A DNA stretch of 45,725 nucleotides from JAQTNA01 sp043743785 (lineage in GTDB: Bacteria > Pseudomonadota > Gammaproteobacteria > Burkholderiales > Rhodocyclaceae). The stretch spans positions 1 through 45,725 of the forward strand of contig JAYTVW010000171.1 of the NCBI GenBank assembly GCA_043743785.1. Direction: 5' to 3'. A model generated the notes under the pieces. That model was not told the origin of the DNA. It did not search any database and was given only the letters and a program-made list of their open reading frames with translations. The position numbers were made by a program, and so were the translations under genes. Of the stretch, positions 31,778-40,169 are shown in pieces; position 1 is the stretch's first letter, and each line of letters opens with the position of its first letter.

Positions 31778-33439
31778 ATGAAAATTTCCCGCAAACCTGT
31801 TCTGGGCGCCCTGGATTACCTGCGGGAGCGGGCGGTCAGGCGCTTTTCCCTGTCCCTGATATCGGCTGCTTTGATGGCGGTGCTCGGCAGCTTTGCCTTT
31901 TTCGAGCATCTGGAGTCGATCACCTACCGCCTGAGCGCGTCCATGGAACTGCCGTTCATCAGTAATGACGCAGCCCTGGCTGTCGGGCCGGAAACCATCC
32001 CCCGGGTGCTGCTGATTTCCAGTGACATGTATGAGAAGGTCTTCCAGCAGGTTTCCCCCCTAGACCGGGGCACGCTGGCGGCGGTTTTTGCGAGCGTCCT
32101 GGCGGGCAAGCCGGCCCTGCTGGCGGCGGACCTGGATGTTTCGCCCACCCTTGCCGCCGCCGTGCGAGGGGACGCGGGCCAGGCACGCCTGGACCAGCTC
32201 CTGCTCCTGGCGGCCCGGCACATGCCCATCGTGCTGGCCACGCCGTCCCCGGTGGAAAGTCCGGCCTTGCGGCGCCTGAAGTTCGCCTGGATGCAGACCA
32301 TGTGTCGTGGCGGGGTAGTCTTCGGCGTGCCGTCCCTGCATGCCGCTGACGGCATGGTGCTGCGCTACCGGCCGGATCAGCCCGGCTTCTCCCAAGTGGC
32401 GGCCGGCCTGGTGCCGGGCCGGGGCGCAGCTCCCCAGGGAAGCAAGTGGCCACGGGAGGCGAGCGCCTGTGAAAAAGTGGCAGGGGGGCGGATCGAAAAC
32501 GCCGATTTCCTCGATCCGGCAGCGTTCCGGCTGGAGGAAGGCGCCGGTCCGAAGGGCATGCAGCTTCTCAATGCCAACTACTTCGATGGCGCACTGGAGT
32601 CGCAGATTTCCGCTTTTTCTTCCGTGGCGGAAATTCCCGGGGCGCCGGAGTTGGCCGGCCGGGTGGTGTTTCTGGGGGGGCAGTATGGTATCGACGAGCG
32701 CTTTGAAACCCTGAACGGCGAGCGTTACGGCGCGGTGATTCACGCCGCTGTGTTTTATTCCCTGACCCATCCGCTGCGGGAGATTCCGGGCTGGCTGCGC
32801 AAGCTGCTGGACGTGCTGCTGGGGGCGGTGCTGGGGGCGGTTTTCGAGGCCCTGTGGGCTACCTATTATGCCAACCATCTGGTCTATCAGGCCCTCGGCG
32901 GCGCCGAAACCCGGGATGAGCGCATTCGGCGTGCCCGCGCCTTTGGCCGGAGCGTAATGACCTTGATCGGGGTGCTGCTGGCGTCCGGCGCCCTGTTCTG
33001 GGCCTTGCTGCTGGCCAGCACGGTGGCCCTGAAGAACGGCAGCCAGTTTTCCATTGCCTTCATGGCCTTTGCCCTGTTCGCCTACGGCGTCAAGGGCAAT
33101 CGCAAGGGCCTGGTGAAAGCGGAGATCAGCCTGCGGGTGGCCGCTTTGCGGGCGCGGCTGACCGATTCGGCAAACCGGGAGGAACCCCTGGAACTTCTGG
33201 ACCGGATGCTGCTGGGGGATGACCCCCAGGCCCGGCCCCGGCAGGTCCGGGGCTTTCTGGTTGAGACCGCATCGCACCTGGCGGCGTTCCTGGGCCGGCG
33301 CTGGCAGGACGTCCGCTTCATTGTGCTTACCTTGCCCTCCGCACCCCGGGCGGCCTTCTGGGCGACCGCGGAACTGCTGACTTCCCTGGTGCCCATCGTG
33401 GCCGTGGCCTGGGCGGTGGTCGCCTCCGTGGTCCAATGA
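31778..33439 (+). CDS. CHASE2-domain membrane protein, copy 2
   Basis: This 553-residue protein is paralogous to copy 1 throughout. It has the same N-terminal anchor (FSLSLISAALMAVLGSFAFF), CHASE2 domain (RVLLISSDMYEKVFQQVSPLDRG, VVFLGGQYGIDERF), membrane segments and C-terminal region (RQVRGFLVETASHLAAFLGRRW). Cys176 and Cys231 have the same 55-residue spacing as in copy 1. No kinase, cyclase or other output domain follows. The ATG at 31778 is used because the longer frame extends into spacer. The gene starts 47 bp after the secreted-protein gene. It seems to close the cluster; the unrelated pqiA follows 79 bp later. The two copies may form a heterodimer (inference). Confidence 0.88.
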   Translation: MKISRKPVLGALDYLRERAVRRFSLSLISAALMAVLGSFAFFEHLESITYRLSASMELPFISNDAALAVGPETIPRVLLISSDMYEKVFQQVSPLDRGTLAAVFASVLAGKPALLAADLDVSPTLAAAVRGDAGQARLDQLLLLAARHMPIVLATPSPVESPALRRLKFAWMQTMCRGGVVFGVPSLHAADGMVLRYRPDQPGFSQVAAGLVPGRGAAPQGSKWPREASACEKVAGGRIENADFLDPAAFRLEEGAGPKGMQLLNANYFDGALESQISAFSSVAEIPGAPELAGRVVFLGGQYGIDERFETLNGERYGAVIHAAVFYSLTHPLREIPGWLRKLLDVLLGAVLGAVFEALWATYYANHLVYQALGGAETRDERIRRARAFGRSVMTLIGVLLASGALFWALLLASTVALKNGSQFSIAFMAFALFAYGVKGNRKGLVKAEISLRVAALRARLTDSANREEPLELLDRMLLGDDPQARPRQVRGFLVETASHLAAFLGRRWQDVRFIVLTLPSAPRAAFWATAELLTSLVPIVAVAWAVVASVVQ

Positions 33440-33518
33440 GGGGCGATTTTGCCCGATGGCAGGGGCGCGGCCGGAATTCCGCCGCCATCACGACGGCAAC
33501 TGTGGCAAATTGCCTGCC

Positions 33519-34883
33519 ATGACGCTGAATCACCCCGCCACGGAAACATGGACGCCCCCCGTCGTTGACGAACCGGGGGAGGGGCCGCGTCTCATCGCCT
33601 GCCATGAGTGCGACATGTTGTTGCGGGAGCCTGTGCCGCCGCCGGCCTCCCCCAGCCTGCCCCGGAACAGTGAAGTCTGCTGCCCGCGCTGTGGCGCCCG
33701 CCTCTATCGGGTTAGCGGGGCGAGCCTGGATAGGGCGCTGGCCCTGGCACTGGCGGCCTGCCTGGTCTTCATCATTGCCAATGTCTTTCCCATCGCCACC
33801 ATCGAGACCCAGGGGCACCGGAACGACAGCACCCTGCTGGGGGCGGTGGGCCTGCTCTGGCAGCAGGACATGATGCTTGTCGCGGTGCTGGTGTGTGTCA
33901 CCACGGTGCTGGTGCCGGCCCTGGAGTTGCTGGTGTTCGGCGGGCTGCTGTTGCGCTTGCGCCTGGGCCATTCCCTGCAGGCCATGGAGCGGCTGCCGGC
34001 GGTGCTGCGCCTGGTGCGGCAGATGGGCCCCTGGAGCATGATCGAGGTGTTCATGCTGGGGGTGCTGGTGTCCCTGGTGAAACTCGCTCACCTGGCCAGT
34101 CTCACGGCGGGCGTGGCCCTGTGGGCCTACGGCGCCCTGATGCTGCTCATGGCAGCTCTTTCCGCTGCGGTGGATGTCAGAAAGCTCTGGGCCGGGCTGC
34201 CTTTGCGCCCGCTGGCCCATCCGCACGGGATTCCGCTCCAGGCGCAAGGGGGTGTCTCGGCCGCAGCCTCGGGCCGCCTGTCCTGCCATGTCTGCGGCCT
34301 GCTCGGCGAGCAATCCGCGCCGGGGCATCACGGTGCCTGCCGCCGTTGCGGGGCGGCCCTGCATGGGCGCATCCCGGCCAGCCTGTCTTCCGCCTGGGCC
34401 CTGCTGCTGTCCGCCGCCATCCTGTTCGTACCCGCCAACCTGCTGCCCATCATGGAAACCGGTTCCCTGTTCGGCGCCCAGCGGGATACCATCCTGAGCG
34501 GCGTGGTTTTCCTCTGGCAGTCCGGTTCCTGGCCCCTGGCCCTCCTGGTGTTCGTGGCGAGTATCGTGGTGCCCCTGTTCAAGCTCCTGGCCCTGGCCCT
34601 GCTGCTGCTGTCGGTGCAGGGGCGTTGGCACCGCTATCTGCGGGGCCGCACCCGCCTGTACCGGCTGCTGGAACTGGTGGGGCGCTGGTCCATGTTGGAT
34701 ATCTACGTGGTGACCATCCTGTCGGCCTTGGTGCAGATCCAGTCCCTGGCCAGTATTGCCGTGGGTCCCGGCGCCCTGGCCTTCGGCGGTGTGGTGGTAC
34801 TGACCATGCTTGCGACCCTGCGATTTGATCCGCGTCTCATTTGGGACGCACCTGTTTCCGAAAGCCTTGTGAACCATGGATGA
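33519..34883 (+). CDS. pqiA: PqiA-like inner-membrane protein with two zinc ribbons
   Basis: The 454-residue product is two tandem PqiA halves. Each begins with a zinc-ribbon-like Cys motif (CHECD with CPRCG; CHVCG with CRRCG), followed by four membrane helices with the family signatures FIIANVFPIA / FVPANLLPIM, LLGAVGLLWQQ / ILSGVVFLWQSGS and RQMGPWSMIEVFMLGVLVSLVKL / VGRWSMLDIYVVTILSALV. PqiA works with MCE protein PqiB and lipoprotein PqiC to move lipids between the inner and outer membranes and protects the envelope. Its stop lies 8 bp inside pqiB. ATG 33519 is preferred over a GTG-type extension. The promoter probably lies in the 79-bp gap after the CHASE2 gene. Confidence 0.92.
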   Translation: MTLNHPATETWTPPVVDEPGEGPRLIACHECDMLLREPVPPPASPSLPRNSEVCCPRCGARLYRVSGASLDRALALALAACLVFIIANVFPIATIETQGHRNDSTLLGAVGLLWQQDMMLVAVLVCVTTVLVPALELLVFGGLLLRLRLGHSLQAMERLPAVLRLVRQMGPWSMIEVFMLGVLVSLVKLAHLASLTAGVALWAYGALMLLMAALSAAVDVRKLWAGLPLRPLAHPHGIPLQAQGGVSAAASGRLSCHVCGLLGEQSAPGHHGACRRCGAALHGRIPASLSSAWALLLSAAILFVPANLLPIMETGSLFGAQRDTILSGVVFLWQSGSWPLALLVFVASIVVPLFKLLALALLLLSVQGRWHRYLRGRTRLYRLLELVGRWSMLDIYVVTILSALVQIQSLASIAVGPGALAFGGVVVLTMLATLRFDPRLIWDAPVSESLVNHG

Positions 34884-36483
34884 TTTGCCCGACCTTCCCA
34901 AAGCGCAGGTCAAGCCCCGCAGCCGCTGGCGTTTCGACTTGATCTGGCTGGTGCCCCTGGTGGCCGCCCTCATCGGCGGCTGGCTGGCGGTGCGGGCCAT
35001 CCTGGAGCGGGGGCCTACCGCCACCATCAGCTTCCAGACGGCGGAAGGCCTGGAGGCCGGCAAGACTTTCATCAGCTACAAGAACGTGAAAATCGGCCTG
35101 GTGAAGAAAATCAGCCTCTCGGAGGATCGCAGCCGGGTGGATGTGACGGCGGAGTTCAGCCGGGAGGCGGCCTCCATGTTGGTGGCGGATTCCCGTTTCT
35201 GGGTCGTGCGGCCGCGCTTTTCCGGCGGCCAGTTGAGCGGTATCGGCACCCTGCTGGCGGGGGAGCATATTGAGCTGGATGTGGGCAAGTCCGCTGTTCC
35301 CAGGCGGGAGTTCACCGGTTTGGAAGTGGCGCCGGTGATCACCGGCAACCTGCCGGGCCGGGCCTTCCTGTTGCGGGCAGCGGACCTGGGTTCGGTGGAT
35401 GTGGGCTCCCCTATCTATTTCCGCCGCCTCAAGGTCGGACAGGTGGATTCCTTTCAACTGGAAAAGGATGGTAGCGGCGTCAGCATGAAGATTTTCGTCG
35501 AGGCGCCCTACGATCGCTACGTAACCCTGGGCAGCCGTTTCTGGAACGCCAGCGGCATCGACCTGAGCATGGACACCAATGGACTGCGGGTACAGACCCA
35601 ATCCCTGGTGTCCATCCTGACCGGCGGTATCGCCTTTGAAACGCCGCCGGGCAGCAGCAGCGAGTTGGGAGAGGTGGCGCCGGTGAATAGCGGTTTCCTG
35701 CTGCACGGCGATCGGGCCGCAGCCATGAAGGCACCGGACGGCACCATGCAGGTCTATGTGCTCAATTTCAAGGAATCCCTGCGGGGCCTGGCTCCCGGCG
35801 CACCTCTGGACTTCCGTGGCATCGTGGTGGGGGAGGTGTTGGCTACCAGCGTCGAATATGACCCGGGACGGGAGTGGTTCAATTTCCCCGTCTATGTGGC
35901 CCTCTACCCGGAGCGTATCCGGCTGGTGGGGGCGGGCGGCAAGGCGGGGAAATCCGGCTTGTCGGACGCCGAGCGGGTCAAGCGTGCCTTGTCCAAAGCC
36001 ATGATCGATCGGGGGTTCCGCGCCCAATTGCGTACCGGCAGCTTGGTCACCGGCCAGTTGTACGTGGCTCTGGATTTCTTCAAGGATGCGGAAAAAGTCG
36101 TGATTAATGACACGCAGAATCCACCAGAACTGCCCACCACGGAGGGGGCCCTGGATGATCTGCAACACTCGGTGAAGACTATCGCCAAGAGCCTGTCCGG
36201 GGTGAAGTTCAGCGAAATCGGTGCCGGGGTGCAGCAGACCCTGGCGCGGGTGAATCAGGTTCTCTTGCGCTTCGACCAGGAACTGGCGCCGGAACTGAAA
36301 ACCAGCCTGCAGGATCTGCAACGGACCCTCAAGGCGGCGGAGAAATCCCTGGCTCCCGGCTCCCCTGTCATGGGGGATGTGTCGGACGCAGCCCGGGACG
36401 TCTCCCGGGCTGCCCAGTCCCTGCGGGGCCTGACGGACCTGCTGGAACGTCAGCCGGAAGCCCTGCTGAAGGGGAAGCAGTGA
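34876..36483 (+). CDS. pqiB: PqiB-like MCE-domain lipid-transport protein
   Basis: The 535-residue product has one N-terminal membrane anchor (residues ~22-43, LIWLVPLVAALIGGWLAVRAI). Three MCE repeats follow (starting near residues 47, 163 and 290; e.g. GPTATISFQTAEGLEAGKTFISYKNV). A C-terminal amphipathic helical region of about 120 residues completes it. In PqiB the MCE rings stack as a tunnel across the periplasm through which lipids pass, and the C-terminal helices form the needle. It overlaps pqiA by 8 bp, so translation is coupled. It is followed not directly by pqiC but by a dispersed repeat element of about 128 bp. Confidence 0.93.
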   Translation: MDDLPDLPKAQVKPRSRWRFDLIWLVPLVAALIGGWLAVRAILERGPTATISFQTAEGLEAGKTFISYKNVKIGLVKKISLSEDRSRVDVTAEFSREAASMLVADSRFWVVRPRFSGGQLSGIGTLLAGEHIELDVGKSAVPRREFTGLEVAPVITGNLPGRAFLLRAADLGSVDVGSPIYFRRLKVGQVDSFQLEKDGSGVSMKIFVEAPYDRYVTLGSRFWNASGIDLSMDTNGLRVQTQSLVSILTGGIAFETPPGSSSELGEVAPVNSGFLLHGDRAAAMKAPDGTMQVYVLNFKESLRGLAPGAPLDFRGIVVGEVLATSVEYDPGREWFNFPVYVALYPERIRLVGAGGKAGKSGLSDAERVKRALSKAMIDRGFRAQLRTGSLVTGQLYVALDFFKDAEKVVINDTQNPPELPTTEGALDDLQHSVKTIAKSLSGVKFSEIGAGVQQTLARVNQVLLRFDQELAPELKTSLQDLQRTLKAAEKSLAPGSPVMGDVSDAARDVSRAAQSLRGLTDLLERQPEALLKGKQ

Positions 36484-36506
36484 TGAGCCTTAAAAAAGCA
36501 GTCAAG

Positions 36507-36634
36507 GAAACGCCGAGGCGCCGAGGCGCCGAGAAAACAAAGACATGGCGACAGACGCTGCCTCATAAAACGGGGCTGTGGATTACGCGGCCAAGTTTTT
36601 ATTCTTCCTCTGCGCCTCTGCGCCTCTGCGTTTC
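36507..36634. repeat. Dispersed ~128-bp element, copy C, inside the pqi operon
   Basis: Three CGCCGAGG units, then AGAAAA, form the left end. The right end is TTCCTCTGCGCC followed by TCTGCGCCTCTGCG and TTTC, which has diverged (CTCTGCG instead of CCTCGGCG). It separates pqiB from pqiC by about 190 bp, unlike the close packing usual for pqiABC, so insertion after operon formation is likely. Confidence 0.8.
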
Positions 36635-36676
36635 AAATCGAGGTTTTTTCGAGTGAACTCATCCTGGACGAAGACC

Positions 36677-37270
36677 GTGAATCATTTTTCCCGTTGGCTG
36701 CCGGCGTTGGGGGCGGCCCTGCTCCTGGGCGCCTGCACCGGTTCCGTGCCGGTGCGCTACTTCACCCTGCAGGGACCACTGGCGGAAGCTTGTGCCCCCA
36801 TGCCGGCGGCTGCGGCGCGCAGTCTGCGCCTGACCCGGCTGAGCGTACCGGAGGCAGTGGACCGGCCTCAATTGGTGTTCCGCACCGGGGACAACACCCT
36901 GAGCGTGAATGAACACGCCCACTGGGTGGAACCCCTGAAAAGTGCCCTGGCCGGCGCCCTGGCGGCGGATCTGAGCCAGGCCCTGGGCTGCGCGCCGGTA
37001 TTCCTGCGGTCCACGGACGTGGAAGACGCGGCCTGGAGCCTGGCCGTGGAGGTGCAGCGTTTCGACGCCGGGCCGGGCCAGACAGTGCTGCTGGAAGCCT
37101 GGTGGACCCTGCGGGGTCCGGATGGCAAGAGCTTCAATCGGCGCAGCGTGGTGCGGGAGTCCGCCACCGCGGACACGCCGGAGGCCATGGTGGCCGCCCA
37201 GTCCCGGGCGGTGCGGGGCCTGGCCCGGGATATCGCCCGGCAGATCGAAGAGGCGGCCTTGGCAAAGTGA
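36677..37270 (+). CDS. pqiC: PqiC-like ABC-type transport auxiliary lipoprotein
   Basis: The ~197-residue lipoprotein has a signal peptide ending in LLLGAC, and the family core VRYFTLQGPL, LRLTRLSVPEAVDRPQLVFRTGD, NTLSVNEHAHWVEPLKSALAGALAADLSQALG and VEVQRFDAGPGQTVLLEAWWTL. It is the outer-membrane partner of PqiAB (DUF330/ABC_trans_aux). The start is uncertain: GTG 36677 gives a signal of normal length, and another GTG at 36653 adds eight residues. It ends before two stem-loops that face the convergent glnE gene. A repeat element separates it from pqiB. Confidence 0.87.
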   Translation: MNHFSRWLPALGAALLLGACTGSVPVRYFTLQGPLAEACAPMPAAAARSLRLTRLSVPEAVDRPQLVFRTGDNTLSVNEHAHWVEPLKSALAGALAADLSQALGCAPVFLRSTDVEDAAWSLAVEVQRFDAGPGQTVLLEAWWTLRGPDGKSFNRRSVVRESATADTPEAMVAAQSRAVRGLARDIARQIEEAALAK

Positions 37271-37305
37271 TCCGGAGTGCGCTGATTTACCCCATCCCCC
37301 TCCCA

Positions 37306-37346
37306 GCCTCCCCCTTGAAGGGGGAGGCGCCGCTCGGTACGAGCGG
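37306..37346. terminator. Hairpins between convergent pqiC and glnE
   Basis: GCCTCCCCC (37306-37314) pairs perfectly with GGGGGAGGC (37320-37328), with loop TTGAA. It is followed at once by CCGCTCG-GTA-CGAGCGG (37330-37346). No strong T run follows on either strand, so these may be weak terminators or extragenic palindromes. Their site between two convergent genes favours termination. Confidence 0.55.
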
Positions 37347-37368
37347 TATGGGATTGTTGTAAATCACC

Positions 37369-40050
37369 TCAGCCGAACACCGTCTTCCACAATTCTTCCA
37401 CTGCCTGTCGCTCCCGGGCGGCTTCGCCGGGGGGGACGCGGGCGTGGCGGGCGTCGTTGAGGCGCAGGGCGTGCTGCTTGTGGCGCAGTTCCCGGTAGGC
37501 GTCCCGCACCCGTTCCGCCAGTGCCGCCGGGATGAGGCTGAAGCCGGCGGCCATGCGCAGCAGGGCGATGTTGCCCAGGTTCTTCGTCAGGTCCGGGAAT
37601 TCGGCGGCGTGGCCCAGTACCAGGTATTGCATGATGAACTCCACGTCGATGAGGCCGCCCCGGTCGTGCTTCAGATCGAAAAGCTCGCTCTTGTTGCCGC
37701 GGCTGTCCATCATTTTCTGGCGCATGGAGAGTACTTCGGTCTTCAGCTTCGCCAAGTCCCGGGGACGACGCAGCACTTCAGAGCGGATGGCCTCGAATTT
37801 GTCCCCTAGTTCCCGGTCTCCGGCGGCGAAGCGCGCCCGGGTCAGGGCCTGGTGTTCCCAGGTCCAGGCAGATTCCAGCTGGTATTGGCGCAGGGCCTCC
37901 AGGGAAATCACCAATAGCCCGGATTCGCCGTTGGGTCTGAGGCGCATGTCCGTCTCAAAGAGTATGCCGGCGGAGGTGCGGGTGGAAATCCAGGTGGTCA
38001 GGCGCTGGGCGAAGCGGGCGTATTTCACGTCCGCGTCCGGAGCGTCGTCGTCGTACACAAACACCAGGTCCAGGTCGGAGGCGTAGCCCAGTTCCTTGCC
38101 CCCCAGCTTGCCGTAGGCGATGACGGCGAAGCGGGGGATGTCCCGATGGCGCGCCGGCAGCTTTCGCCAGACCCGGCTGATGACTTCTTCCAGCATCAAG
38201 TCCGCCAGGGCGGAAAGATGGTCGGAGAGGGCTTCCACGCTGAGCAGGCCCGACAGATCCTTGGCCAAGAGGCGAAAGACCTGGGCATGGTGGCTTTCCC
38301 GCAAGATGTCCATCTGCCGTTCCGGGTCCGGCTCCACCTCATCCAGTGCCCTTTGCAACTGGCTACGGAAGGCTTCCCAGTCCGGCGCATCTTCCAGCAG
38401 GCGGCCGTCCAGCAGTTCATCCAACAGCAGCGGGTGGGTGGTGAGGTAGCCGGCGGCCCAACTGGAGGCGGCGGCGAACTGGGCCACCTTGTCCAGGGCC
38501 TGGGGATATTGCTGCAGCAGGGCCAGGTAGGCGGCGCGGCGGCTGATGGCGTCCATCAGCACCAGCATGCGGGTAAGGGCAGCGTCCGGCGCCGGGGTGT
38601 TGGCGGCGGCCCGCAGCACCCGGGGAATGAGGGTGTCGAAGCGGCTCTTGATACTGGCGGGCATCTGCTGGTAGCGGCCGCCCTGGCGGATGGCCGCCAG
38701 CCGGCCCGCTGCCTCCGGTCCATAACCCAGGCGGGCCAGCTCGCTCATGGAGTGTTCGCCGCCGTCAGCCCCCTGCCAGAGTCCGTCCAGGTCGTGGCCC
38801 TTGCCATTGGGATCAGCGAAGACCGCCTCGAAATGCTGGCTGACCATGGCCCGGTGGTCGTCCAGTTCCTCCAGCAGGGCGCCGTAGTCGCCGAAGCCCA
38901 TGGCGTGGGCGATGCGTGCCTGGTCCTCCGGGTTGCCCGGCAGGTTGTGGGTCTGGGCGTCGTCCAGGTATTGCAGGCGGTGTTCCAGGCGCCGCAGGAA
39001 ATCGTAGGCGGAAGAGAGGGCGCGCACCGTGCCGACGGCCAGATTGCCCCGCTCCGCCAGGGCCTGCAGCACCGCCAGGGTGGGCTTGATCTGCAGCCCC
39101 AGATCCCGGCCGCCGCGGATGAGCTGGAAGACCTGGGCCAGGAATTCAATCTCCCGGATGCCGCCGGGCCCCAGTTTGACGTTGTTGGCCATGTCGCGGC
39201 GGGCGACTTCCCGGCGGATCTGGGCGTGCAGGTCGCGCATGGCGTTGATGGCGCCGAAATCCAGGTACTTGCGGAAGATGAAGGGGCGGGAGATGCGCGC
39301 CAGCTCCTCATGGCGTTCGCCGGTCATGGGCCGGGCCTTGATCCAGGCGTAGCGCTCCCATTCCCGGCCCTGGGTAACGAAGTAGTTCTCGAGCGTGTCG
39401 AAGGAACTCACCAGGGCGCCGGAGTCGCCGTTGGGTCTGAGGCGCATGTCCACCCGGAACACTTGGCCGTCGCCGGTGAGTTCGCCCAGGGCCTCGATGA
39501 GGCGTTTCCCCAGGCGGGTGAAAAACTCAAAATTGCCGATGGGGCGTTCGCCGTCAGTCTCTCCGTCCTCCGGATATACAAAAATGAAATCCACGTCGGA
39601 GGAGACGTTCAGCTCCCGCCCCCCCAGCTTGCCCATGCCGATGCAGATGAATTCCTGCAGGCGCCCGTCGGCGTCCCGTGGCTCCCCGTGGCGTTCCACC
39701 AGCACGGGCCGCAGCACCTTGAGGGCCAAGCTGACCGTCACGTCCGCCAGGGCCGACATGCATTCCGTGACTTCCGCCAGATCGGCCAGGCCCGTCAGGT
39801 CCCGGCTGGCGATGTGGGCCAGGCTGCGCGCCCTGAGGCGCCGCAGCACCGGTTTCAGGCTGGCCTCGGAAATCTCCTGGCGGGCCAGCCAGGCTTCCAT
39901 GGCGGAGGCGCCGAAGGGCGCGTCCAGACTGGCGGCCACTTCATCCCTGAGGCCCGGCCGGGCGTCGAAGAGCCTGCTGAGGAAACGGGAGAAGGGCAGG
40001 GCCTTGTCGATGAGGGCCTGGGCGCTGAGGCTGGAGTTGGGTGCGGACAT
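37369..40050 (-). CDS. glnE: Glutamine-synthetase adenylyltransferase / adenylyl-removing enzyme
   Basis: The 893-residue product is the two-headed regulator that adds AMP to, and removes it from, glutamine synthetase according to nitrogen status signalled by PII. Each half shows a nucleotidyltransferase motif. The N-terminal deadenylylase half has IGMGKLGGRELN...SDVDFIFVY near residues 136-158. The C-terminal adenylylase half has IAYGKLGGKELGYASDLD near residue 640. VKLGPGGIREIEFLAQVFQL and LKHDRGGLIDVEFIMQYLVL mark the helical parts. Length is usual for the family. The ATG at 40050 (MSAPNSSLSAQALI) is preferred to a longer frame through the promoter region. It is divergent from yhdP with a 119-bp shared spacer. 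Confidence 0.96.
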   Translation of the reverse strand: MSAPNSSLSAQALIDKALPFSRFLSRLFDARPGLRDEVAASLDAPFGASAMEAWLARQEISEASLKPVLRRLRARSLAHIASRDLTGLADLAEVTECMSALADVTVSLALKVLRPVLVERHGEPRDADGRLQEFICIGMGKLGGRELNVSSDVDFIFVYPEDGETDGERPIGNFEFFTRLGKRLIEALGELTGDGQVFRVDMRLRPNGDSGALVSSFDTLENYFVTQGREWERYAWIKARPMTGERHEELARISRPFIFRKYLDFGAINAMRDLHAQIRREVARRDMANNVKLGPGGIREIEFLAQVFQLIRGGRDLGLQIKPTLAVLQALAERGNLAVGTVRALSSAYDFLRRLEHRLQYLDDAQTHNLPGNPEDQARIAHAMGFGDYGALLEELDDHRAMVSQHFEAVFADPNGKGHDLDGLWQGADGGEHSMSELARLGYGPEAAGRLAAIRQGGRYQQMPASIKSRFDTLIPRVLRAAANTPAPDAALTRMLVLMDAISRRAAYLALLQQYPQALDKVAQFAAASSWAAGYLTTHPLLLDELLDGRLLEDAPDWEAFRSQLQRALDEVEPDPERQMDILRESHHAQVFRLLAKDLSGLLSVEALSDHLSALADLMLEEVISRVWRKLPARHRDIPRFAVIAYGKLGGKELGYASDLDLVFVYDDDAPDADVKYARFAQRLTTWISTRTSAGILFETDMRLRPNGESGLLVISLEALRQYQLESAWTWEHQALTRARFAAGDRELGDKFEAIRSEVLRRPRDLAKLKTEVLSMRQKMMDSRGNKSELFDLKHDRGGLIDVEFIMQYLVLGHAAEFPDLTKNLGNIALLRMAAGFSLIPAALAERVRDAYRELRHKQHALRLNDARHARVPPGEAARERQAVEELWKTVFG

Positions 40051-40169
40051 GGCGAGTAGGGGAATGAATAAGCAGTGGGTTAAAATTGCCCGCCCGGACA
40101 ATTGGGCAGCGCGAATTCCTGAATTCTACGCCCCGCTCTTCTGTCCCTGTTCCCCCTCTCGCCGAATGC

